Below are positions 46,165-57,400 of a DNA stretch of 64,000 bases, one piece after another. Under the pieces are notes generated by a model. It saw only the letters and a program-made list of their open reading frames with translations. It was not told the DNA's origin and did not search any database. Made by a program: the position numbers and the translations under genes. Within the stretch, counting starts at the first letter, position 1. Each line of letters begins with the position of its first letter. Origin of the DNA: Rhyacophila brunnea (Eukaryota > Arthropoda > Insecta > Trichoptera > Rhyacophilidae); contig JAGYXB010001753.1 of NCBI GenBank assembly GCA_022495005.1, positions 1,612,001 to 1,676,000 of the forward strand, read 5' to 3'.

Positions 46165-47195
46165 CAGAAAAACCTCGTTAATAAGAACACAAATAATTCG
46201 AAATTTGCCGTAATTCGAAATTTTCGCGAAAAAAAAGTCCCTTGAACATTATTTACATATAAAACCATACCATTAATTCGAATTTCGTAATTTGAAATTC
46301 CTGGCATGTAAAAATATTCAATAAATCGTAATAAATTACACTATTTCATGAGCCAGTCATTGAAAATTCTGACAGACTTTTTTTAAAACATCATATATGA
46401 GGCGTCTAATTCCAAAAAGCGATAAGTCCACATTTGGTCAAAATCGAGAAAAAAATACGCACGTATTCTTCGTATAATTTTACACAATATGTGTTGATCT
46501 ATAAATTCCAAAACGCGACATGACTCTACGAAAAAAAATATTTTAAGTCTCGATTTATTACAAAAAGCGCCAAGTCCGTGTTTCATATTATTTAAAGCTT
46601 GGTTGATTTCGCGCGTGTTTAAGTCAACCAATAAGGGAACGTTCAATATTGAAAAGGGCGTCTCCCATGCTGTAGCATCTGGTAAACTTATGACAGTGCC
46701 ACGGAAATATGTGCCTTATGCGGGATAAATTAAAAAGTGAAGTACAAGTAGCGCTAAGTCCAATTTTATTTTGCCTATATTTATTACATTTAAGAGTTTA
46801 TCGGCTGAAACAAATTGCCATTTGGTTCTAATTTCGACATAGAATACAACGGGAAAAAAAATCTCATGTTAAAACAAATAATTGAAGCTAGAAACATAAA
46901 AACGTTGTTTCCCGATAATATTGAATTGTGGTCTTGTCGCTTTTTGTAATTAGACGCCTCATATATTACTTATTTTGAGAAGGTAATATAAATAATCCTG
47001 ACATTTTATGGCCCATAAACATATACGGAACCGGAAATTTGGTAGGCACATCTCTGATCGTAAACGATATTAATGAAAACCAAAAAAAAAAAATTTCAAA
47101 ATTTTTATATTTTTCTCCATACATTTCATAATTCGTAACTCGATTTTTTTTTTGATTTTCGGTCCCGTGGAATTCGTATTACCGAGATTTTACTG
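46165..47195 (-). mobile_element. pogo/Tigger-type MITE, copy 2, carrying a nested element
   Basis: Ends CAGAAAAACCTCGTTAATAA and ...CCGAGATTTTACTG lie between TA dinucleotides (46163-46164, 47196-47197). Outside the nested insert it aligns in inverted order with 21884-22319, for example GAGCCAGTCATTGAAAATT and TTTTCGGTCCCGTGGAATTC. Confidence 0.8.
46395..46965. mobile_element. Nested DNA element with TATGAGGCGTCTAATT ends
   Basis: About 570 bp inserted within the pogo MITE. Left end ATATATGAGGCGTCTAATTC, complement of right end ATATATGAGGCGTCTAATTA, followed on both sides by CAAAAAGCGAYAAG. The internal motif AGCGNNAAGTCC recurs near 46420, 46565 and 46750. The exact target duplication is ambiguous (TA or ATA). 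No transposase. Confidence 0.7.
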
Positions 47196-47205
47196 TACCA
47201 CCGTT

Positions 47206-48207
47206 TCAATTTATTCGTTTATTTCCAGATGAGCAAGAGATATTAACTATGAAGTCTCGCATTTGTTAGCTTCGCAAAATGAACATACATATTAAGCAGT
47301 TCACATTCTAAGATACAAGAGATTCAGGTCTCCACAGGGTCCACGAGGCAATTCCGGTAGGTACTTGACAACTGGTATGCACAAAGGTGCAGAAAGAATC
47401 AGGATAAGAACGTCTGGATGAGAATTATGCGGTCGGGCACAGACTTGGATGGTCTTTAGCGCCAATTAAGTAAGTAGTAAGTATTAAATCCATGACATGG
47501 ACCTAATGGGTTGAGCAAATGGCTAACAAGCATTCCTCCTAAAATTTCATTCCTTCTATTAGACCTCTAATTTCGGGAGAACTTTAGATTTTATGTCTGG
47601 AATCTGGGAATTCAATGGCGAACTGCGAGAAATTTAATTAGAAGGACAGCGGTTTAAAGAATGCTCGTGATACTCACACTACGATACTAGCGCCACCAAT
47701 CTATTCCATCTTGCCAAAGTTAATGAAGTTTACCATACAATTTGGTATATTTAAGGATATTTACGGCTATTAGTTTCTAAGTCAGTAACCTCCATTTTTG
47801 CTCTTTTTATACAGTTATTTGATTTAGATTCTGTAAGTACTTTCCATCGTCAGCATATTTTTAAAATATCAAAAATCCAGCTTCGTTTATTAGTTAATTA
47901 TACTTAAACTGGAGGTTAATTGTAAAGTCTTTTATATTATTCACCAACCAAAATTATTAATATTTACGACTAAATATAGAGGTTACCGTCTTTGAAACTT
48001 AGTCTCAATTGGTGAACTAAAAAACTATTTTTTAAATACATGTGGAGTAGGTCACTTCGCCACAGAGGTGCGAAATTACAATACAAACAAAAAATTTCAT
48101 ACCGCTCACACCTCGGAGCTAAAATTGAGATTTTACATTATAAAAAAACTCGGTTACATTTTCACGTTACTAAGTAACAAAGAGAGTCCACAGTCGTTTT
48201 GTAGTGT
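47206..48207. other. 3' flank of the TRIM-NHL gene with a SINE fragment
   Basis: The sequence at 47490-47545 matches the SINE body (GACATGGACCTAATGGGTTG, GAGCAAATGGCTAACAAGCA). A minus-strand AATAAA at about 47886-47891 is a candidate poly(A) signal, roughly 320 nt after the stop. Confidence 0.45.
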
Positions 48208-48443
48208 TCACCAATAACGGTATTTTCTAACGCAGTCGCCAGCCAAGTCGGTGACGGCCACATTGCAGTCGGGGAGCACTGCGACGGCTCCAGGTCTCCG
48301 GTGGCGCGCCGCCACACTCGAAGACGCCAGAGCCTCTCCGCTGTTCAGCGCCAGGACTGACAGCTTCGATTTGCCCTTCTCCCAGCGCAGCGCTATGATT
48401 CGACCGCCATTGTCAATGTCTATACCTCCGTAGGAACCTTTAC
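48208..48443 (-). CDS. TRIM-NHL last exon (final NHL blades)
   Basis: Acceptor TTTTGCAG before 48443. Encodes KGSYGGIDIDNGGRIIALRW through VAVTDLAGDCVRKYRYW, stop TGA at 48208-48210. The closing KYRYW resembles the last strand that seals NHL propellers in TRIM2/3. Confidence 0.92.
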
Positions 48444-51400
48444 CTGCAAAATCACAACAGGATAAATTGTTAGTCAAAACCAGATCTGTTGATATAAACC
48501 TTTATTTGTTTTAAAGGTTTATTAACGGCTTCGATTTCAGTGGAAAAACTAATAATCTATTTATATCTATTGTCACTGTCATGATAATGTATCAGTAAGA
48601 CTTATAAACCGATGCATTATTATGATTGGAATAATAATTTTTCTCATTTGAGATTCGAAAAAAACCAACAGGCGTCATTAGTAGGGCCCGGATTTATATG
48701 CTAATGCATGTTTTGTTAGGGTGTATGCACAGCTATGAGAGTTGCACAGAAATCTGTTTTGAAAGACACAGAATCCAAAAATAAAATTTTATTGAGCATA
48801 TAAATGCATATTTGAGACATTACTGCATATTTCATAAATAAATGCATATTTTAGAGCTTTTGAATTAACAATTTTAGTTTTTTAAAATATTTTATCCAAA
48901 TATAATTACTAAGTTAGGAAGGTAGATAGTTTAGATGCACTTGCATTTTTAATGCCATCTCCAAGCTGTGGATTTATCAGAAAAAGTCAACTCGGGCACC
49001 TTTATTTAAAGTTTGCCCAATCACTTCTGTGGACGTTGAAAGGTCGTTTTCCGCATATAAACAAAATACTGACTATGCGAAAAAGTGTATTGTTTTTATT
49101 TCTTCAAGTTATGTTTGGTTTACATTGCATTTATTATTCAATTATTTGTACTTTTTAACTATTTTGAAAATTGTAATTGATTAACTTTATATTCATTGTG
49201 TGTGTTTTTTTGTTCTGCTATCGTATTATATCGAACTAGTTATTCGATTTTTTGTCAGTGGTATTGGGTAATGTGGGTATTTACAATTTTTTTTCCAAAA
49301 AAATGTAAACTTTTAACTGCATACTTCTTCGGTTTTAATGCATATTTTATTGATTTTAAGTGCATACATGCATGCATATAATCATGTTTTTTGCTGCATA
49401 TAAATCCGCTCCCCAGTCATTAGATCTCCGAGACAGACGGCTAGACTTTTTTAGATCAGTCTCTGCATTACCACAATCTCTTATTAGTGTGATAGTTAAA
49501 TAGTTTGAAATGTAACCACGGTATATCTTATTGTTTCGCAAGCTAGGAGGGATACGCGACCATCCTCATAGCCAATCTTCCGTAATTAAATATGTGTGTA
49601 TTACATCACATTATCACCTAAAGTCGTGAAATAAATAAATTCAATCTACAGAACCTAGATTATAATATTGTATAAATTAATTCTGTGTAATAATTTATCA
49701 CCCAACCCCTGAAAAGAAATCTTTTAGCTCTTCGTGTTCATTCCAAGGTAGCCACTATGCGCAGACGTATCACTGTCTATCTGTAGGATATTTTGTGTAA
49801 TTTAAGTTTGTGCAAGTTGCGTTAGTTACCTTTTGTCATCTGCCCATAGGTGGCAATAGGGTCTCCCTTGGCGCTGAAGACGTGAAGCGCCGTGTCAGCC
49901 ACCACTATTTCACCACCCCCGGAAGCCACGCACAGTCCACCCACCAGGCCCAACTCTGATGATCCACCGCCCACCTGAAATATAAACAAAGGCATTGAAA
50001 AAAACCTTCTTTGTTGGAAATGGATATATTATAAAAGTAAATGACGCTGGTGGCAACCTGGTAACCGCATTTCATATAGCATTTCAGGTATCCAGGTTTT
50101 CAGTGAAGCATGGTATCGAAAAGATATCATTGATATATGCCGTAGTGTAGTTATATTATCCTCACTCTTGTTTAGCGGGTGGCACATAATATTAAGATGT
50201 ATATGTAAAATATTTACCTGGAACAGGAATTTTCCATCGGCATCGAAGACGAAAACAGTCCTGGCTCCGTTGTCCGCGACCAGAATGTGTCCGTAAGTGG
50301 GATCTACGGCGATGGCGACGGGCTCCACGAAAGCGTCGTGGCCCCAACTACGAATCGTCTCGCCTCTGGTCGACAGCTCCGTCACTCTCCTCGTCCGCCA
50401 GTTGACTACCACTAGCCCTCGCTGCGTCACAGCAAGTCCTGTGCAGCTGCGGCCGGCCAGACCTGAACAAAAAATATAGTTAAAAGCAAAACAGGTTGAT
50501 TATAACAGAAGGGAGTCTTTATTGATTAATTTTATTATTACAAATATTTCTGGAATGTTTGAAGTATGGTTGCATTGGTATTGTCACCTACGTTCACCTT
50601 CTTGATCAGTATGCCGGTTGAAAGCAACGTCTGTTGCTTGGGGCGTGGAGTGATACCAATTATATACCTCGGATGATGGTTTCTGAAAACGGCGAGATTT
50701 ATTTAAATAATGCTGGTGAAGACTTTCCATTTTTATACACTTTTATAATATTAGGATTTGCGGGGAAGCGAGATTGACACTCTTTATAATTTGCGTGCCT
50801 AAAGCATTCTACCCGCCAAAAATATTTTCCCTCGCGCTTGCCGACCATGCTACAGGCGAGAAGCGTACCCCTTCCCTTGCGTGCAAGCGCACACAGCAAC
50901 GGCGAGGAACAAAAGCAACGTTACCGGATATTTTGTCAATGACGTATGGACAAAAATGGAAATTATTTTATATAGATTTACCTAGATACAATTTTTTTTT
51001 ATATAATAAAGAATATTTCAGATAATAAATTGAAGATTATAGTGTCAAAAATTGGTCTGTCTTATAATCGACCCATGCTCAATTACTATGAGTCCGCTCG
51101 AAGATGGTTCCGGCCTCTTTAGACCTCCAGAGGAGACATCCCCAAATGGGGATAATTTGGGGGTGTGACAGTATCCATGAAAAAATTATGTTTTGTAAGT
51201 CGGCACATTTAAACATGATGGCATTGTTTATAACCCGCAGTTGACGTTTCATATGTATGAAATGCCTAAGCCCAGTCGCACATTGAAAATCGTCTCGACT
51301 GGGATATGGTCATAAATCAAAACTGAGCGCAACATGTAACTTTCTTATGTGCGTATAAGCGAGGCTGTTGCGAGGACAGTGACGTCACTCACTAAAATAG

Positions 51401-54400
51401 TTGCATGTGCCTCCAAATGTTTTTTAATGTCTAATGTATATTGTCTGTCTGACTAAAAACATGATATGGAAACTTCGCACATTGAAATCTTGCTTGATCC
51501 TTTGTCACTCATTTTAAAGTAGTCCTCAAAACTCTTATGCTTCAAATACATTATCATTACGTTATGTGGTGTCACAGTAAGCTGCCGCGACGGGAAAAAA
51601 GTGTGTAATGTCGTTTTTCTTGGCATATAAAATGTAATCAGACTGATGTTCCCATCCCGTGGCACATTTTGGACCTTTAAACGAACTTTGTCAGCAAAAT
51701 CTGCCGAAATTGCCAGAACAACAATGAGGTCACCTCAAGCATACCGCGCTACAACATAAACCGCACTAATAAGTGTTTCACTCGAATCACATTTTCGACT
51801 CACGTCAAAATCGCGTGTTGTTTGTTTTTAGTGGAATTTCTATTAAAATATTATATATGTCTGGTGTGTACGTCTATTATGTATGGTCTGCTGGTTGGTT
51901 TCTGTTATTATCTATGGATGCAATATCGCAAGTAATTTTAAGGTATGCACACGTAGAAACTGTTCAAATTCAAAATACTAATAATTAGAGTTGTCACTTT
52001 CCATAATTGAATTTATAGAAATAGTGCTCATTCAAAATATTCTGCGGAATGACGAAACCATAGAATAAATTTTTCGCCGTTTCAGCATGTGACAGTAAGT
52101 CACGTGATCATAATGTAATCGCAGCATTAGTCACAAATTCAAGCTTAAAGGTTTATTTTGATAATTACAATCTGCACATTTAATATTACTTTATGGAAAT
52201 AAGTGAATGTAAAATCACAGCATTTCTTTCATTAAAATCGGTTAAAATCTATATTTTACATCCATATTAGTAATATTTTTAAAGAATTAAAGATAGGTGA
52301 AAAAAAAAAACAAAATCAACATACGCCAACCTTCATTCTCAATGTAACCTCTAGTCACAAGGTTCTCATCCAGCAAGTGAACCCTGGAATTGCCAGCATC
52401 CAGCAAATAGAGCGTCGCCTGCGTTCGACAGTACGCCACGGCCGCGGGCTGAATGCACTGCTCCCGTCCGGAGCCCCTTCCGCCCCACCGGGAGACGGCC
52501 TCGCTGGAGGAAGCCGCCTCTGCGAACAGAGCACCCCCGCGGATGGACCGACCCACCACGCTCAGCGCCAGGGATATGCGGCCTGCTTTCGGAGGCCTGA
52601 ATGTTATTCTGAAATGACAAAAATTAAGAAGCTATATAAAACATTGTTGAGACCAGTATTGTTGTACAGTTATAGAGATGTGGGCATTGACTGTTAGTGA
52701 TTGCAAGAAGCTAGAGGTGTTTGAGCGTAGAATCAGCGACAAACAGTGACAAATCAGAACAAGACAAAACAGAACATGACAAAACAGAACAACGATAAAT
52801 ATAACTGACCTTTCAGGAAAAATATAAATTTAATATTAAAATTGTCCTATCTCTATTATGTTGATAGATTTTTAATAGCACAGATTTTCAATACGCCATA
52901 ATAAATCAAATTACATACCTAATTTCTGCATTCCTAATCGCTAGGAAGCCTCAAATAAACGGGACTTTGCCGGCAAGCTTAGGATATCTCATCTAAATCA
53001 ATATAATATGTTAAAAATGATTGGGTGACTAGGTACAACGAAATAATGACCTAACCTAACCTAACCTAAATAGATTCCACATAAATTAATGTTTCATTTT
53101 TCCCCTGGCAGTTCTGTTTTGTCATATTCTGTTTTGTCTCTGTTCTGTTTTGTCCGGTCACCATTGCAAACAGATCGTCTCACTCCATTTCAAACAAGAG
53201 AGATAGATCTAAAATTATATGCGACAAAGACAGACATACTCAATTGTGAGAAAGAGATATGAAAATAAGGCGTGAGATCAAGACAGTATTATGACTTGTT
53301 GCCTGTAAGCTCGTATGATTATAATTAAGTTCTGATACCTTTTTTATCGTTTTATAAATTTAACAAATGGCAAATAATGATGATGAAACCTAATTAGACT
53401 TATTTATGTTGCCAAAATAGGCATTTTCTTTTCACCTACTATAATGTTGTCAATCTCATACGGTAACCTTAGGTGACATCACAGGAACTGATGGAATTTA
53501 TTAGCATCGTAAAGGGAAGGTTAAATATGGTTGACGGTTTTTAGCGATTATCTCAAAATGGCGTAATATGGAAGTTACCGACATTGAAAATAACAGCCTC
53601 AATTTTGGTATATTCTTAGTAGTCAACCTGTGTTATTAATTGAATTTTGGGTATTCATACCTATAAGTGCCATCGTCGAGGTCCTCGGTGCGGCATGTGA
53701 CAACTTGGGAAGTGCTCTCATCGTAGTGTGCGGAGACGGTGACAGGGTCTCCGCCCGAACTGCGAGGCTCGCCGTGATAGTCCACCGTTCGCAGCAATAC
53801 TTGAGCTTCTAAACCCGCCACCACTGTGCCTTCTATTAACAAAATATTATATTAATTAAAAATTGCATAATTCTCCCAAAGAGTTTAAAGAGTGTGGGGT
53901 CTTTTAATGACCTCAATTCTGACTGTCTACTGTAGATTTCTATACTATTTGGACCATAATAATAATTTTGGTTGATTATGTGAAGATTCTATCATTTTCC
54001 ATTAGGTGTTGCCGCGAGGGATACGACCACCTATGTGCAGAAAAATGGCAACCTAAATTAGGTTAGAAGTAGTTTTTAGTAATAGAAAACAAAACTCGTA
54101 AATTTGTGTATTATCCAGTTTAAAAATGTGTACAAATGGTGTTTGGTTGAGTGCTTATTTACATAGTGTACCTTATCTGATGACGTACTTTCTCTCTTTA
54201 TCATAATAACCTGTCCTTGTCTCTCCAGGGACCTGAGAGCCTTTGTGTGTTTAGTATAGAACTTAGATTGACTTTCTTTTCTCGTCATTCGTAGGTATTT
54301 CGTATTACGGTCCGGACTCCACGGGTACAATTGAATATTTTGTCAAAAACTTAAAATAATTTGTTATAACTTTTAATATGTAATGCGTCTGCATACACCA

Positions 54401-57400
54401 AACGGCGCTGCCAAATACCATGTTTTGACTTAACAATAAGTCTTATCTCCCAAATAATGTCCAGCCCTTCTCAAGGAATGCCAGGGAAGAAAGGTATGAG
54501 AATATATACTTCAGATCTTCAAATCTCTTTTCTTCTTAAAGTAGCTAATAGTGCTTTAAAGTTTGACAACACCCATTGGCTTACAGTAAAATTATATATT
54601 TACAAACCTAACGCTGCGGTACAGAGTGGCGGGTAGGTCGTGGTTGTTCTAATTCTACCCAGATTGGGCAGGGCAGAGAGTAACGTCTGAAGCGCATCGT
54701 TGTGAGTGAATTCAAGCGCGAGGAACGCATTCTCTCTCGGTTCGGCCAAAGCGGCCGCGCCGGCGAGACGCTCCCCCAGTGCAGCGATTCGGGCTGACAT
54801 GTCTCGAGCTTCCACCTGACTCTGGAGACCACAGCATTCTTGTTCCACCTGAGAATTAAGTATTCAGAATATTAACCAGGTGTACGAATGTTCTTTAAGC
54901 TCAAAAATATTCAGGAATAATTGTTTAAACAAAATATGTTCATGTTCTAAGATGTGGTATTTTGTCTCTCCTGTAAAGTTTTGCAAATGGTACATACATA
55001 GCTCAACCCTTTTTCCTTCATTTCCTTCAGATAGGCAGTCTCTTCTATGTTCTTCTCCTACGTGAATTTTTAACAATAAATTCATCAAGCACACTTAAAT
55101 GAGTGGTAACTGAGGTGTTGGGTAGTTACTTTTAAGACAATCTTCTTAGATGACCTATATCAACAATTGTAGATTTGTTACTTCACCCTTTTTATCTCAG
55201 GATACGTCCGATTAAGAACCGGGACGGATTTGGTTGATAAGCATTATTTAATTGACAACCGGGAAATCAATAAATCGAAAATTAATTCATTCATTTACCT
55301 TTATTAATCCAAACTCTTTGATAAGTACTAGGTCAATATAAGAATCGGATTATGAACCTTAGTTCTCTCGGCGTCGATGAGAGCGAGCTGTTCTTCGAGT
55401 AGGCGGCGTTTGTGAGCTGCTGCAGCGGACAGTGCAGCAAGTAACTCCTGGTGACGTTGCTCAACCGCAGCCTGCAGCTCTCTGGCCTGAGAACCGGCCG
55501 CCTCTGCTCCCACTTCCCTCGCTGATTCTAGTCTACGGAGTTCACCAGACACTCCGTCCCGAGCTGCACTTAGCTGAAACAGAAGTGAATCCACTGTAAG
55601 TACGATATCATTAAAATAAGATTAGAGCCTTCATCTTTAGATTTAAATTTTTTATTTAAATTTTTAATGTTCTTAGATACGTGTTAGTTTCCTACTAATT
55701 AAGACACTTTAAAATGTCTTAAATGTCTCAGTAAAATGTTTTAAATTCTATCATTCATATTTTATTTGCTAGATGTCCCTAGTAGCACTACATCCCACCT
55801 CTTAATTTAATAGTTCATGTAAAAGCCTTTTAACTACAGTCAAAGTGAGTTATTACGAGGAAGATGGGACCGACTGAATTTACTCGTTATTAGCATTACT
55901 CGTTATATCGTTATATAACATTTTTCGCGCCACGTTCCATTTAAGCATAGAACATAAAAAATCTGAAAACCATCATAAAAATCCCCGAAACAAGCATGGC
56001 ATTCATAACCTACAAAAGAAGTTGTTTATTGTAATGAAGTGCTGGCACTGGTAGGTACCAACTGAATTCACATAGCTTGGATCTTTTACATGTAATTTCA
56101 ACCATATGCGTGGATACTTTTTCAATATTGTCGGCGAAAACACCAATTAGGTACTTCGACACTTAACTAGTGTCATAAATGTAATCCGATCCCGGCGGTA
56201 TCGATCTAGTTAACTGCCCTGTCGGATTTTATTGCTTAGGGTCGAAAATGTTGTTTTTAAACGATGGACACATTAACAGTTTTGCTCGGTATACCCGAGA
56301 AGTAGCTCGTTATAAAAGTGAATAAATGTATGGGGAAAATCATAAACTAAAATGTCAACGAATGTTTCCGTCATCACATTACATATTCTCGTGGGATCCC
56401 GGCATGAGTCCGGAAACTTGGTAAATCACTGTTCTAAACACTAGATGCACAATGTCAGATGATAAATGCTGATAGTTACCTTAGATAGACATTCTTTGGC
56501 TTTGTAAAGGAGTATTTCAGACATGCGTTTGATGGCGATGGAGAACGGAATGATGGTGTGATCGCACGGAGAGTCGCTGTGAGGTCCACCCGTGCACAAT
56601 GCGCAAAAGACACAGTCGCACGTCTCACAGAACAGCAGCTCCTGCAGATATGAAGAAAATGACATTAAAATACAGTAGAAGTGTGCGAGGCATATTATAT
56701 TATTATTAGGGAAATCAATGTCTGGATGCTCGGTCTTAATGACAGATCCCTATGCGTCGGTGACTGTCAGGCCTAAGCAAAATATCAACATAGCATACTG
56801 CTCTTCCTTTATTGCAGATATTATGCACTGAGTCAAAATAGAATATAACACCTTTTGCCATCTCAACTCAGAAAACGAGTCTTTTTAAGGACCTGTACCA
56901 TTTAACGAAAATATATGATAAGACACATATATTTATAAGGTCATTGCAGGATGCTGGATCTGCTTCTTGATATGGAGATTATATGCAGGGGTAACGTATG
57001 CGTGTCATTCCGGCGCAGAAGGACATATATGGGAAATGAGTGGTGTGGTGGCGGAGCATAGATATTCCTTCATGTAATAGATGTCCGTATGGGACCCTCG
57101 TATTTCCCCCTTAAAATTATCATTCAATTCAATTCAATTCATTTAATTCAATTCAATTCAATTCATTTATTTTTTTAACATATTGTGGACATTACAAATT
57201 ATAAGTTTAAGACGTTCACAACATGACATTTAGAAACAAAGATATATAAATACGAGGGTGGGTCAATAATTCCTTAGAAAAAAGCATTAAAACAGTTTTT
57301 ATTTTTGTATTTTTTTTTATTTCTCAACATAATCTCCTTTGAGCTCAATACACTTGGTTAGACGTTTCTCAATTTTTTTTAAACCGTCAGAAAAATAAGT

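Noticed and set aside
48251..48433. Plus-strand ORFs opposite TRIM-NHL exons (also 50297-50479, 52377-52697, 53630-53812)
   Set aside because: They are antisense shadows of GC-rich exons.
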